Shown one piece after another: positions 47,713 through 57,035 of a stretch of 64,000 nucleotides of DNA. Numbering within the stretch: position 1 is the first letter of the stretch; the number at the start of each line of letters is the position of its first letter. The stretch is from JAMXLO01 sp963812075 (GTDB taxonomy: Bacteria; Pseudomonadota; Alphaproteobacteria; Acetobacterales; Acetobacteraceae). A program made the position numbers and the translations under genes. The stretch lies in contig CAWETN010000001.1 of the NCBI GenBank assembly GCA_963812075.1, forward strand, positions 1 to 64,000, given 5' to 3'. The notes under the pieces were generated by a model that saw nothing but the letters and a program-made list of their open reading frames with translations, was not told the DNA's origin and did no database searches.

Positions 47713-48426
47713 TCAGGCGGCGGCGAATTGGCCGCGGCCGAACACCTTGTCCAGATCCTCCGGCTTCGCCTTGTCGAACTGCGTCGTCTTCGCCCGGACA
47801 TCGTCCACCGCGGCAAGCGCCTTCTGCACCGCCGGGCGCTCGTTGATCACGCCGACCCAGCGCATGACGTTCTTGTACTTCTCCGCCGCCGGTGCACCGA
47901 GCAGCGCCGGGATGTTGCGCGCCCACGGGTATGTGGCGATGTCGGCGATGCCGTATTCGCCCCCGCCCAGCCATTGCCGCGTGGCCAAGCGCTGGTCCAT
48001 CACCTCGAGCACGCGGTGCACCTGCGTGGTGTAGCGGCTCTGCGAGTACTCGTTGCCCTTCGGGGCGAAGCGCATGAAGTGCACATGCTGGCCGAACATC
48101 GGGCCGAGCGTGGTCATCTGCACCATCATCCACTCGATGGCCTCGTACTTCGCGGCCATGTCCTTGGGCAGCAGCTTGCCGGTCTTCTCGGCGAGATACA
48201 GCAGGATCGCGCCGGACTCGAACAGCGTGACCGGCTTGCCGCCGGGGCCGTCGCTGTCGGTGATCACCGGCACCTTGGCCATCGGGTTCAGCTTGAGGAA
48301 GTCGGCATCGAACTGCCCGCCGGTGAACACGTCCACCGGATGGACGTTGTAGGGCAGGCCAAGTTCCTCCAGCGCAATATAGACCTTCACCACGTTGGGG
48401 CTGCCCATGCCATAGAGCTCAATCAT
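47713..48426 (-). CDS. Glutathione S-transferase family protein
   Basis: The 237-residue protein has an N-terminal thioredoxin-like GST domain (MIELYGMGSPNVVKVYIAL, NPMAKVPVITD, the glutathione-binding LFESGAILLYLAEKTG) and a helical C-terminal domain (GGGEYGIADIATYPW). It resembles the YfcG/YghU-type disulfide-bond reductases. The ATG is preferred over a long upstream extension that lacks similarity. It probably shares a transcript with the split ThDP enzyme that follows closely. Confidence 0.92.
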   Translation of the reverse strand: MIELYGMGSPNVVKVYIALEELGLPYNVHPVDVFTGGQFDADFLKLNPMAKVPVITDSDGPGGKPVTLFESGAILLYLAEKTGKLLPKDMAAKYEAIEWMMVQMTTLGPMFGQHVHFMRFAPKGNEYSQSRYTTQVHRVLEVMDQRLATRQWLGGGEYGIADIATYPWARNIPALLGAPAAEKYKNVMRWVGVINERPAVQKALAAVDDVRAKTTQFDKAKPEDLDKVFGRGQFAAA

Positions 48427-48461
48427 GAAGTCCTCCGTTTGATGAACCAAAGTGCCGCGGA

Positions 48462-49055
48462 CTATGCGCGTCTTGCCAGCGCGGTGGTGCGGTAGAGCGC
48501 GGCGAGCGGCACCGTGAAACCGATACTGGGCAGCGCCACGTCGCCGTCGCCGCCAATCATCCGCGGCTCGGCCGGCCAACTGCCGTCGACGTTCCGGATC
48601 AGCAACTCGGCTTCGATGCGGGTGCTGCGGACGGCAAGGATCTCACGCACGCTGGGCACCGTGGTGTAGGCCCAGATGTTGGCTCTGGTGTCGGCCTCGT
48701 TCGATGGCGACAGGATCTCGACCAGCAGGACCGGCTCCGGCAGCATCATATCGTTGGACGGCGCGGCGCAGGTGACACCCAGGTCGGGCACGCGGTAGTT
48801 CCAGTCCGCGCGCACCCGTGGGGCGATCCCGGGTTCGGTCACGACACGGCCCGGCCGGCCCTGCTCCAGCAGATGATTGCCCAGCAGACGGGCGATCTCG
48901 CTCTGGATCGCGCCGTGCGCGTCGCTGCCCGGCGCCATGGCGACCGGCTCGCCGTCGACCAGTTGCCAGGAGCGAACGCCGGGATCGCCGGGGTCCCAGG
49001 CGAGGAATTCGTCCAGGGTCATGCGCGCCGGCACGGGCTTCCGAAGGGCGACCAT
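48462..49055 (-). CDS. Uma2 family (DUF820) putative endonuclease
   Basis: This 197-residue protein has the PD-(D/E)xK-like fold signature of Uma2/DUF820: MTLDEFLAWD at the N-terminus, the Asp in RVPDLGVTC, the Glu in VLLVEILSPSN and a following TRANIWAYTTVPSV segment. The biological role of the family is unclear despite the nuclease-like fold. The start is ATG 49055 or the in-frame ATG 49073. It follows the HpcH aldolase gene on the same strand; a longer frame joining the two is a frameshift artefact. Confidence 0.82.
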   Translation of the reverse strand: MVALRKPVPARMTLDEFLAWDPGDPGVRSWQLVDGEPVAMAPGSDAHGAIQSEIARLLGNHLLEQGRPGRVVTEPGIAPRVRADWNYRVPDLGVTCAAPSNDMMLPEPVLLVEILSPSNEADTRANIWAYTTVPSVREILAVRSTRIEAELLIRNVDGSWPAEPRMIGGDGDVALPSIGFTVPLAALYRTTALARRA

Positions 49056-49084
49056 GCCCGGACAATAGCGCATGCCGTGGCAGC

Positions 49085-49859
49085 AGACTATGCGCGCAGC
49101 CCGCGCAGCGTCTCCAGCCCCGAGCGCAGCGCGGCCTGGAACAGCAGATGGTCGAGCCCGAAGGCGATCATGCGAAACCCGTGCTCCCAGTACCTCCTGT
49201 GCCCACGCGGCATCGCCGGCCATGAAGCCCGCGACCTTGCTGTTTGCCCGCGTCGCCGCCACCACGCGCCGCACGGCCTCCAGGTAGTCGGGGTGGCTGA
49301 ACTGACCGGGGATGCCCATGAAGTTGGTCAGGTCGAAGTGCCCGAGCCACACCACATCGATGCCCGGCGCGGCGGCGATCGCCTCCACCTCGTGCAGGCC
49401 CTCCGGCGTCTCGATCTGCGCGATCACCAGCGTGCGCTGCGCGGCGCGCGCCATGGCGGCGGCGGGTTCCGCGGTACGGTAGTCGTCGTGCGCCACGCCG
49501 AACGCCGCGCCGCGTCGTCCGGCCGGCGGGTAGTGCGCACAGGCGGCGATGCGTGCGGCTTCTGCCGCCGAGCCGACCATCGGCACCATCACGCCATGCG
49601 CGCCGACGTCGAGCGCGCGGGCGATGAAGTGGTATTCCCCGCGCGGCACCCGGACCAGTGGCGCGAGCCCGATGCCGCGGCAGCCGGCCACCATCGCCTT
49701 CATCGTCTCGAGCGACGCGCCGGTGTGCTCCATGTCGAACAGCGCGAAGTCCGCTCCGGCCGCGGCGACGATCGCCGGCATGCCGGGCACCAGGAACTCC
49801 ATCACCATGCAGCCGAACGCGCTGCCGTCCTGGCGCAGCCGCTGCTTGAGGTCCGGCAT
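49085..49859 (-). CDS. HpcH/HpaI aldolase/citrate lyase family protein (frameshifted)
   Basis: The product (about 258 residues after correction) is a class II aldolase of the HpcH/HpaI type that cleaves or forms 2-keto-3-deoxy acids with a divalent metal. Visible are FALFDMEHTGASLETM, VRVPRGEYHFIARALDVGAHG, the metal-binding AQIETPEG and GHFDLTNFMG. Near 49185 an extra base shifts the frame; removal gives GHGFRMIAFGLDH and a stop at 49085. The start is the ATG giving MPDLKQRL. It diverges from the alpha/beta hydrolase. Confidence 0.87.
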
Positions 49860-49899
49860 GGCGTGTCCCTTCGTGGCCGCGGTCTGGTAATGATCGGTC

Positions 49900-50604
49900 A
49901 TGCAGGCCGAACCCTACCCGCCCGATCGCCTCAGCATAAGGCTGGAAGGCAGCGCGCCGGTCTCCGGCCTGCTGCTGGTCCCGGACCCGTGCTCGGCCGG
50001 CCTCGTACTGGCGCACGGCGCCGGCGCAGGGATGTCACATGCTTTCATGGCGGCCACCGCCGCCGGCCTACATGCGCGTGGCGTCGCCACGCTGCGCTAC
50101 CAGTTCCCCTACATGGAGCGCGGCTCGCGCCGCCCCGACGGGCCGGCTGTCGCACAGGCGACGGTGCGGGCCGCCGTGGACGAAGCAGATCGACGGCTTG
50201 CCGGGGTGCCGCTGTTCGCCGGCGGAAAGTCGTTCGGAGGACGCATGACGTCGCAGGCACAGGCGGCGGCGGCTCTGCCGAATGTGCGGGGCATCGCGTT
50301 CCTCGGGTTTCCGCTGCATCCCGCGGGCAAGCCGTCCGTCGATCGTGCCCGCCACCTCGACGCGGTCCGCATCCCGATGCTGTTCCTGCAGGGAACCCGA
50401 GACGCCCTGGCGGAGCCCGCGCTGATCCGCCAGGTCGTCGATGCGCTGGGTCCGCGCGCCGCCATGCTGATGGTGCCGGACGCGGACCATTCCTTCCACG
50501 TTCCCGCACGCAGCGGGCGGAGCGATAGTGAGGTGTTGGACCAGGTGCTCGACGCCGTCGCCGCATGGATGACGCGCACAACCGGCGCGCCGGACCTGTC
50601 CTGA
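49900..50604 (+). CDS. Alpha/beta hydrolase (dienelactone-hydrolase/KANL3-Tex30-like)
   Basis: This 234-residue alpha/beta hydrolase has an oxyanion region VLAHGAGAGMSH, the nucleophile elbow GGKSFGGRM (Ser near residue 111), the acidic residue in LQGTRDALAEP and the His in DADHSFHVP, so a complete catalytic triad is likely. No signal peptide is seen. It is convergent with the third oxidase; a strong bidirectional hairpin follows its stop. The substrate is unknown. Confidence 0.87.
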   Translation: MQAEPYPPDRLSIRLEGSAPVSGLLLVPDPCSAGLVLAHGAGAGMSHAFMAATAAGLHARGVATLRYQFPYMERGSRRPDGPAVAQATVRAAVDEADRRLAGVPLFAGGKSFGGRMTSQAQAAAALPNVRGIAFLGFPLHPAGKPSVDRARHLDAVRIPMLFLQGTRDALAEPALIRQVVDALGPRAAMLMVPDADHSFHVPARSGRSDSEVLDQVLDAVAAWMTRTTGAPDLS

Positions 50605-50647
50605 AAAAACAAAGCCTCCCCCTCACTTGGATGAGGGGGAGGCTTTG
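50604..50647. terminator. Bidirectional intrinsic terminator
   Basis: A perfect 16-bp stem is formed by 50610-50625 (CAAAGCCTCCCCCTCA) and 50632-50647 around a six-base loop. On the left flank is AAAAAA (50604-50609), which becomes a U tract on the minus strand and so ends transcripts of the oxidase at 50660. It probably also stops the hydrolase transcript arriving from the left. Confidence 0.9.
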
Positions 50648-50659
50648 TGCCGTTGTCCG

Positions 50660-52801
50660 TCAGCTCCTGGGCGGAGCGACGACCCGGATGCGGGCCATCA
50701 TGCCGCCGTCCTCGTGCTCGAGGATGTGGCAGTGGAACACGAAGTCGCCGATCTCGTGGAACGGGATCTCCACGACCACGGTGTTCGGTTTGCAGGCGCC
50801 GCTGAGGAAGGCATCCGTGGTGCCGTCGCAGTTGTCGGTCACCGCGGCCCGCGGCAGCGGCACGTTGTCGTGCAGGACCAGCCCGTCCGGCGTGTTGGTC
50901 GGCAGGACGGTGCCGGGCACCGTGCCGCCCTGCAGCAGCCGGAAGCGGGTCTGGTGGATGTGGAAGTTGTGGTCCTCATCCGTCAGGTTGATCAGCTCCC
51001 AGATCTCCTTCACTGCCTGGCCCTTCGCTCCCAGCGGCACGCAGACCGTGGTGCTGGTGGGGTCGAACACGCTGATCGGCTTGCGGGTCGCAACGATCTC
51101 GCGGCCCTTCTCGTCCACCTCGACGTAGCCCAGCCCGAACCCGTCCTCGCCGGGCGTCGGGTTGCCGAAGTAGATGCGCCGGTGATGGCCGGGCGCCAGC
51201 GGCGTGCACTGCGCCGACGTGCGGAACCCGAGCTTGAGATCGGGATCGATCGCGATGGACGGCGCCTGCATCAGATTGCCCGGGTTGGCGTCGCCGGTGA
51301 CCGGCAGGCTTGCGGCGTTGCGCGCCGCATCGACGCCGGCGAGTGCGAACGATCCGTGCGGCCGCAGCTCGGCCGGGCCCATCAGCCCGCCGGTGCCCGA
51401 CATCGCGTTGCCGGCCTGGGTGCCAAGCGCCAGCGGCGGCAGCACGGGGCCGCCGGAGAACGCGACGTGCGCCAGATCGATGGCCGGCCAGCTGTCGCCG
51501 CCGGTGAAGAAGAGGGCGGTGCGCAGCGTGGCACCGGCGGACTTCTGCCCGACCACGCGCACCTCGGCGCGCGAACTGGGCATCATGCGCAGCGTCGTCG
51601 TGCACAGGCCGCCCGGTCCGCCATAGCCGGCCGGCTTCGGGCACGGCACCGGCCTGACCTTGCCGGCAAGCAGCTTCGCCATCGCGCTCTCGCCTTGCGC
51701 GTTCATCGCCAGGCTGTCGATCGGCACGCCGTCGATCGCCAGCACCTGCATCAGCACCGGGGCGCCGGTCGCATCGTCACCCAGCGACAGCTCGTAGGAG
51801 CGGCTGCCGGCGGAGTTCAGGATGCGCCAGATGTCGCCGCTCGCGCCGACCTTGATGGTCGGGAACACCTGGCCGTTGATCGTGTGGTACCAGCCGCCGC
51901 CGGCGAAACTGCCGTCGTCGCTGTTGACCCCGGCGCAGAACCCGCGCGGCGACCCGTCCGGCGGGTCGCCGCAGAAGGTCGGCTCCTGCTGGTTGTTGAT
52001 GCTGCCGTCGGCCATCACCTGCACGTCCTTCAGCGTGAGGTGCCGCACGTTGCCGGCCCGCACCTGCGCGACGCACTGCGCATCGGCGCACATGTCCTGC
52101 GGCTGCCCGATGGTGATGATGCCGGACAGTCCGGACGTCACCTGGTTCAGCGCCACCCCGTGCATGTGGGGATGGAACCAGAAATGGCCGGACGGATGGT
52201 TGGCGGGGATCTGGATGGCGTAGTCGATCGCGCCATAGGCGACATCCATGTCCGGATGCCCCATGGCGTGCGCGCCGTGGCCGGGCATCGTCGTGGCGGC
52301 GGCGCTCGGGATCGGGTTTTCCGGGTTGCGCAGCTCCACGAAGACGTAGTCGCCGTACGGATCCTTTGGCCCTTCGGCGCGGTGCGGCTCGACGATCAGG
52401 CCATGGGTATGCAGGTTGGTCGGGTTGCCGATCAGCAGCGGGTTGTCGGCGATGTGCTTGGCGTCCGGGTTCGGCGGCAGCTTGTTCACCAGCCGGATGC
52501 GCAGAGTGTCGCCCGGATTGAGCTGCAGCCGCACGCCGCCAAACGGGTGCGCGCTGCCGTCGGGGCATGCATTCTGCAATGGCGCGGTGCGCGGGCAGAC
52601 GGTATACACCCAGGCAGCGACATTATTGCGGTCGGCGATTGTGGTCGGAACCGCGCCCGCGACCATGACGAGGTCGAGCGTGCCGCGCTGGCTGGTGAAG
52701 ACCGGCGGGTCGCTCAGGTCAGCGGCGAAGGCGCCCGGTGGCGCACCCGTGGCAGCCAGCAGGCCGGCAAGGCCGGCCGAGGCGATGAGGTGGCGTAGCA
52801 T
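50660..52801 (-). CDS. CotA/laccase-like multicopper oxidase
   Basis: This 713-residue secreted oxidase belongs to a different subfamily from the pair at 10686-16707. A Sec-type signal (MLRHLIASAGLAGLLAATG) ends near AFA. Copper blocks are NLHTHG (His131, His133), FWFHPHMHG (His210, His212), HNFHIH and HCHILEHEDGGMM near the C-terminus, where the axial position five residues after the His is Met, as in Bacillus CotA. GGGGAG lies upstream of the ATG. It has its own terminator and a dyad in its upstream region. Its substrate (phenols, bilirubin or metal ions) is not determined by sequence. Confidence 0.92.
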   Translation of the reverse strand: MLRHLIASAGLAGLLAATGAPPGAFAADLSDPPVFTSQRGTLDLVMVAGAVPTTIADRNNVAAWVYTVCPRTAPLQNACPDGSAHPFGGVRLQLNPGDTLRIRLVNKLPPNPDAKHIADNPLLIGNPTNLHTHGLIVEPHRAEGPKDPYGDYVFVELRNPENPIPSAAATTMPGHGAHAMGHPDMDVAYGAIDYAIQIPANHPSGHFWFHPHMHGVALNQVTSGLSGIITIGQPQDMCADAQCVAQVRAGNVRHLTLKDVQVMADGSINNQQEPTFCGDPPDGSPRGFCAGVNSDDGSFAGGGWYHTINGQVFPTIKVGASGDIWRILNSAGSRSYELSLGDDATGAPVLMQVLAIDGVPIDSLAMNAQGESAMAKLLAGKVRPVPCPKPAGYGGPGGLCTTTLRMMPSSRAEVRVVGQKSAGATLRTALFFTGGDSWPAIDLAHVAFSGGPVLPPLALGTQAGNAMSGTGGLMGPAELRPHGSFALAGVDAARNAASLPVTGDANPGNLMQAPSIAIDPDLKLGFRTSAQCTPLAPGHHRRIYFGNPTPGEDGFGLGYVEVDEKGREIVATRKPISVFDPTSTTVCVPLGAKGQAVKEIWELINLTDEDHNFHIHQTRFRLLQGGTVPGTVLPTNTPDGLVLHDNVPLPRAAVTDNCDGTTDAFLSGACKPNTVVVEIPFHEIGDFVFHCHILEHEDGGMMARIRVVAPPRS

Positions 52802-52880
52802 TAAATGCGGCTCCCCTTTCAAAGCCCCCCGAAGCCGGGCGGCTGGGTAGTTTAGATGCGTTATTGAATCTATTCCAGCA

Positions 52881-52896
52881 ATCACACTAACGTGAT
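52881..52896. promoter_or_regulatory. Palindrome ATCAC-N6-GTGAT upstream of the third oxidase
   Basis: ATCAC (52881-52885), six bases, GTGAT (52892-52896), in a locally AT-rich stretch about 80 bases upstream of the oxidase start. The position suits an operator for the oxidase promoter. It does not match the copper-regulator CueR or CopY boxes I know. It is a weak candidate, offered because nothing else in the 170-base gap looks regulatory. Confidence 0.3.
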
Positions 52897-52974
52897 ACCA
52901 ATGTCTCATAAACCTTGCGTGACGACCGGCGCAAGAAGATTCTCATTGCCGTCGCCGCTGCGGGAAAATCAGGC

Positions 52975-53002
52975 AAAAAAAACCCCGCCTTCAAGGCGGG
53001 GT
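52975..53002 (-). terminator. Intrinsic terminator after the glycine-zipper gene
   Basis: Read on the minus strand, a stem of ACCCCGCC with GGCGGGGT around a five-base loop is followed by eight T (complement of A at 52975-52982). It lies 55 bases after the stop of the small gene at 53057 and separates that unit from the oxidase promoter region. Confidence 0.88.
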
Positions 53003-53056
53003 CTCGTGTCGTCCGAAGGCGCCGCTCAAACCCGGCGCGGTCACGGGGGACCGGTA

Positions 53057-53299
53057 TCAGCGCACCGGCGCGTCCCCATCGCTCCCGTGGGCTCGCTGCT
53101 GCGCCTGCTGTTCCTCCTTCGTGGCCTGGTGGTGGCCGATCACGCACCCAGCGGCAGCGCCCAGCACGCCATGCCCCGCCAGATGGCCGGCGACGCCACC
53201 GACCGCCGCACCCTTCAGGCAGCCTTTCGCCTGCGCCGGGCCAATTCCTGCGCCGGCCGCAACCAATCCGAACACCACTGCCGATACGATAAAGCGCAT
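53057..53299 (-). CDS. Small exported glycine-zipper protein
   Basis: This 80-residue protein has a signal peptide (MRFIVSAVVFGLVAAGAG, cleavage near AQA) and a glycine-rich GxxxG region (KGAAVGGVAGHLAGHG, GAAAGCVIGHH) of the glycine-zipper type, then a polar tail rich in Gln. Such proteins sit in or at the envelope, often stress-related. Support is the signal peptide, the repeat and a strong terminator 55 bases downstream. The specific function is unknown. Confidence 0.75.
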   Translation of the reverse strand: MRFIVSAVVFGLVAAGAGIGPAQAKGCLKGAAVGGVAGHLAGHGVLGAAAGCVIGHHQATKEEQQAQQRAHGSDGDAPVR

Positions 53300-53383
53300 G
53301 CTCTGGTCCTTTACCTGTGATGCGCCGGAACGGCGCTCGCCGCTGCGCTAACGCGCGCCGGGCCAAGCGGTTCGCAGCCGGCG

Positions 53384-53956
53384 CTACGCCGGCCCGCGCC
53401 TCCAGGCGACCATGCCGAGGCGCGCCGCGGCGTCGAGCACCTGCGCAGGCCCGGCAAGAAGGCCGTGCGCGGCAAGGATGTCCTCGGGCGAACGCGCCGG
53501 GACGTCGGGAAAGACCGGAACGCCGCCCGGCAGGCGCACGTCGGGCGTGCGGGTCAGGTAGAACGTGTCATAGCGGTCGAGGAACAGCGCGAACACGTCG
53601 GGGCCGCCGATCACCCCGACCGACGCGCCTGGCTGGCCCAGCGCCAGCAGCGCGTCCTCGAACGAGGCGCCGGCGGGATTCCACAGCAGCGCCCTGGCGT
53701 TGGCCGGATGTGGCGCGATCCCCGCTACCCGTCGCGTCAGCACCAGGCGCCGGCGCAGCGGCGAACGCGGCTGCCGCTCCTGCGAATGCCGGCCGTGCAC
53801 CACCACGTCCACGTTGTCGAGCGCGGCCTCGAAGAAGCGCTGGTCGGCCTCGAACACCAGGGATGCGGGCATGGTCCGCGAGGCGTCCGCCAGCATGCCG
53901 TCCTCCGACACGATCGCGTAGCCTTGGATGCGGCGCATGAGGGTTCCGTCGGCCAT
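53384..53956 (-). CDS. Dihydrofolate reductase-like (RibD C-terminal) protein
   Basis: This 190-residue protein of the RibD C-terminal/DHFR fold has an N-terminal GYAIVSEDGMLAD resembling the start of DHFR-like domains, VVHGRHSQE, and VGVIGGPDVFALF matching the NADPH-binding glycine segment. It is not a canonical FolA, because the substrate-site residues do not match. The start is ATG 53956 or 53938. It is divergent from the creatininase-like gene. Confidence 0.75.
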   Translation of the reverse strand: MADGTLMRRIQGYAIVSEDGMLADASRTMPASLVFEADQRFFEAALDNVDVVVHGRHSQERQPRSPLRRRLVLTRRVAGIAPHPANARALLWNPAGASFEDALLALGQPGASVGVIGGPDVFALFLDRYDTFYLTRTPDVRLPGGVPVFPDVPARSPEDILAAHGLLAGPAQVLDAAARLGMVAWRRGPA

Positions 53957-54054
53957 GCGCCAGCCTCCACCGCGGTTGCGGCGCGAGTGTGGCGGGGGCA
54001 ATTGCCGGTCCGGCGCGCGGGCGGCAAGATGCCGCCGACCGCAGGAGAACACCC

Positions 54055-54801
54055 ATGCAGCTCGCGCTCTCCACCTGGCACGAGGTCGAGGACTATCTGC
54101 GCACCTCGCGCGGCATCATCGTGCCGATCGGCTCGACCGAGCAGCACGGACCGAACGGCCTGATCGGCACCGACCACCTCGACGCGGAATTCGTGGCGCG
54201 CGGCGTCGGCGACGAGATCGGCTGCCTGGTGGCGCCCACGCTCACCATCGGCATGTCGCAGCACCATCTGGGCTTCGCCGGCTCGATCACGCTGCGGCCT
54301 TCCACCCTGATCGCTCTGGTGGGCGACGTCGTGACCTCGCTGATGAAGCACGGCTTCGAGCGCTTCCTGTTCATCAACGGCCATGGCGGCAACGTCGCCA
54401 CCGTCACCGCCGCGTTCGACGAGATCTATGCGGCCTCGTCGATGCGTGGTCCGGGAAAATCATCGCCGGTGCGCTGCAGGATGGTGTTCTGGTCGCAGGG
54501 GCCGCGCTCGGACGCGCTGGCCAAGGAACTCTACGGCGACGCCAACGGCAGCCACGCCACGGCGTCCGAGGTGTCGCTGTCGCAGTACTACCAGCCGCAG
54601 GCGATCAAGCACGCGCAGATGTCGCCCAAGGTGGCGCCGAAGAGCAAAGGCTTCTTCGATTGCGCCGACTACCGCCGCCGCTTCCCCGATGGACGCATCG
54701 GCTCCGACCCCTCGCTGTCAACGCCGGAACACGGCGAGCGCATCTACCGCGCGGCGGTGGCCGACATGATCGAGGTGTACCGCGCGTTCCTCGCCGACTG
54801 A
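54055..54801 (+). CDS. Creatininase family amidohydrolase
   Basis: This 248-residue metal-dependent amidohydrolase has the metal-binding PIGSTEQHGPNG (Glu, His), GTDHLDAEF (Asp) and NGHGGN motifs, with SHATASE later, all typical of the creatininase/MftE family. The family opens lactam-type amide bonds, for example creatinine or formamide intermediates. It is followed convergently by the acyl-CoA synthetase gene. The substrate is unknown. Confidence 0.9.
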   Translation: MQLALSTWHEVEDYLRTSRGIIVPIGSTEQHGPNGLIGTDHLDAEFVARGVGDEIGCLVAPTLTIGMSQHHLGFAGSITLRPSTLIALVGDVVTSLMKHGFERFLFINGHGGNVATVTAAFDEIYAASSMRGPGKSSPVRCRMVFWSQGPRSDALAKELYGDANGSHATASEVSLSQYYQPQAIKHAQMSPKVAPKSKGFFDCADYRRRFPDGRIGSDPSLSTPEHGERIYRAAVADMIEVYRAFLAD

Positions 54802-54824
54802 CGCTCGGGCCGGAGCCGCAGCGT

Positions 54825-56966
54825 CTATTCCCGCCGTGCCGGCACGATCAGCGCATCGACGGCGGTGATCGTATCCCCCGTGCAGATCAGCGGATTGACA
54901 TCCAGCTCCGCCACCACGTCGCGATGATCCGCGGCGAACGCGGCGATTCGGCAGATGACATCCGCCAGCCTGTTCCGGTCCACCGCCGCCATGCCGCGGA
55001 ATCCATCCAGCAACCGCGCGCCCTTCAGCTCCGCCAGCAGCGCCAGCGCCTCGGCGTGCGTTACCGGTGCCGGCGCCAGCGCGGTGTCCTGCATCAGCTC
55101 CACCAGGATGCCGCCCAGCCCCACCACCACCAGCGGCCCGAACAGCGGATCGACGCGCGCACCCACCACCATCTCGACGCCCTGCGGCATCATCCGCTGC
55201 ACCAGCACGCCGGCGATCCGCGGCGGCGGATTCACCGCCTTGGCGCGCGCCATGATCGTCTGGTACGCCTCGCGCACCTCATCCGCATTGCGCAGGTTCA
55301 GCCGCACCACGCCCGCCTCCGTCTTGTGCGGCAGGTCGGGCGATTCGACCTTCAGCACCACCGGATAGCCGAGTGACCCCGCGGCGTTCACCGCCTCGTC
55401 CACGCCCTGCGCCACATGCTCGCCGACCACCGGCACGCCGTACAGCGCCAGCACCTGCTTTGCCTCGCGCTCGGTCAGCGTGCGGCCGCCGGCCGCCTCG
55501 ATCAGCGCGCGCGCCTGGCGGATGGTCTCCGCCGGCGTGGCCGCGATCGTCGGGACGGCGGCCGACCGCTTCGCGCCGCGCCAATGCCAGGCCGCCAGCG
55601 CCGCGAAGCAGGACGGCATCGAGCGGAACAGCGCGACATGTTCCGCCTCTTCCGCCTCCTTCACCCCGGGACCTTCCAGCCACTCGCTCTGCCAGGCGAT
55701 GCAGGCGATCTTTCCATGCTTCGCCGCCAGCGAATCATAGACCGGGATGCGCTTCGCCGACGGGCCGTAGCCATAGGTCTGCGGCACCACCAGCGCGCCA
55801 TACGCCGGATCGCCCAGCAGCGCATCGGCGCAGGCGTTCAGCGATTCCGGATTGGCCAGGATCTGCGCCGTCACGTCGCACGGATTGCGCGCCGAGCCGA
55901 ACTCGGGGATGTGCGCCAGCAGTACGTCGCGCACCGCATCGGCTGGCTGCGGCAGCGGCACGTCGAACTGTTCGGCGCGGTCGGCCGCCATGATCGCCGC
56001 GCCGCCCGACGCCGCCACCACCGCGACGCCGCGCGCCTTCGGCGGTCGCGCCTTGGCGAAGAACGCCGCGGTCTCGCACAGCGCCTCGTAGTCATCGACC
56101 AGGATCGCGCCGGCGCGGCGGAACACCGCGCGATACGCCGCCTGCGAGCCAGCGAGCGAACCGGTGTGCGACATCGCCGCCGCGGCCCCCTGCTCGCCGG
56201 TCGCCATCTTGAACACGATCAGCGGCTTGTCGCGCTGCCACGCACGTTCGGCGGCGATCAGCATGCGCTCGGGTTCAGCCATGCCCTCGAACACGCAGGC
56301 GATCGCCGCACAGGACGGATCGTCGGCGAGGTAGGAGATGTAGTCCGCCATGTCGACGTCGCACGAATTGCCCGAGGTCAGCACGTGGCTGAACGACACG
56401 CCGCGCACCACCGCCTGCGCCAGCGCCATCCCGAGCGCGCCGGATTGGCTTACCATGCCGATCGACTGCCTGCGCGGTGCCGGAATCGGCGTGATGTCCA
56501 TGAACGTCACGCGCATGTCGAGCGGTGCGTTCACCACGCCGATGCAGTTCGGCCCGACGATGCGCATGCCGCTGTCGCGCGCGATCGCCGCCAGCCGCTG
56601 CTGCTGTGCGATACGATCCGCCTTGCCGGTCTCGGCGTAGCCCGAGGCGAACACGATCGTGCCGCCCACGCCGGCGGCGGCGCATTCCTCGACGATCTCC
56701 TCCACCGCCTCGCGCGGCGCGGTGACCACGGCGCAGTCCGGCACCTCGGGCAGCGCGGCGACGTTCGGATAGCAGCGCTGCTCGCCGATGCGCTCGTAGC
56801 GCGCGTTCACCGGATACACCCGGCCGCCGTAGTGCTGCAGGTTCACCACCACGCGCTCGCCGAACGAGCCCGCCCGCGTCGACGCCCCGATCACCGCGAC
56901 CGATGCCGGATGCAGCAGGCGCGTGAGGTCGGTGTGTCGGTAGACGGTCGTTCGTTTCGCGTGCAT
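54825..56966 (-). CDS. Acyl-CoA synthetase, NDP-forming (acetate-CoA ligase type)
   Basis: This 713-residue fused protein has the succinyl-CoA-synthetase-like alpha part (CoA-binding VAVIGASTRAGSFG, PNCIGVVN, SQSGALGMAL, and a SHTGSLAG segment where the phosphohistidine lies) and the C-terminal ATP-grasp beta part (ESPDLPHKTEAGVVRLNL, QRMMPQGVEMVVGARVDPLFGP). It converts an acid plus CoA and NTP to acyl-CoA, or the reverse. The start is the ATG giving MHAKRTT; the longer same-frame extension is a shadow of the SDR gene. It is divergent from the SDR/kynureninase pair across about 70 bases. Confidence 0.93.
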   Translation of the reverse strand: MHAKRTTVYRHTDLTRLLHPASVAVIGASTRAGSFGERVVVNLQHYGGRVYPVNARYERIGEQRCYPNVAALPEVPDCAVVTAPREAVEEIVEECAAAGVGGTIVFASGYAETGKADRIAQQQRLAAIARDSGMRIVGPNCIGVVNAPLDMRVTFMDITPIPAPRRQSIGMVSQSGALGMALAQAVVRGVSFSHVLTSGNSCDVDMADYISYLADDPSCAAIACVFEGMAEPERMLIAAERAWQRDKPLIVFKMATGEQGAAAAMSHTGSLAGSQAAYRAVFRRAGAILVDDYEALCETAAFFAKARPPKARGVAVVAASGGAAIMAADRAEQFDVPLPQPADAVRDVLLAHIPEFGSARNPCDVTAQILANPESLNACADALLGDPAYGALVVPQTYGYGPSAKRIPVYDSLAAKHGKIACIAWQSEWLEGPGVKEAEEAEHVALFRSMPSCFAALAAWHWRGAKRSAAVPTIAATPAETIRQARALIEAAGGRTLTEREAKQVLALYGVPVVGEHVAQGVDEAVNAAGSLGYPVVLKVESPDLPHKTEAGVVRLNLRNADEVREAYQTIMARAKAVNPPPRIAGVLVQRMMPQGVEMVVGARVDPLFGPLVVVGLGGILVELMQDTALAPAPVTHAEALALLAELKGARLLDGFRGMAAVDRNRLADVICRIAAFAADHRDVVAELDVNPLICTGDTITAVDALIVPARRE

Positions 56967-57035
56967 CTCGGGCTCGATTGACGTTTCCGGGGAGCGAGCA
57001 TACTGAGCGGTAGCTTCCGCGCAAAGGACACCGGC

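Noticed and set aside
48462..49901. A 479-codon frame suggesting an HpcH aldolase-Uma2 fusion
   Set aside because: The join is created by one extra base near 49185. The corrected aldolase ends at 49085, and Uma2 has its own start.
50627..52798. A 723-codon open frame on the plus strand
   Set aside because: It is antisense to the third multicopper oxidase, which has signal peptide and all copper motifs. Its translation has the Arg/His/Ala-rich composition typical of antisense GC-rich shadows.
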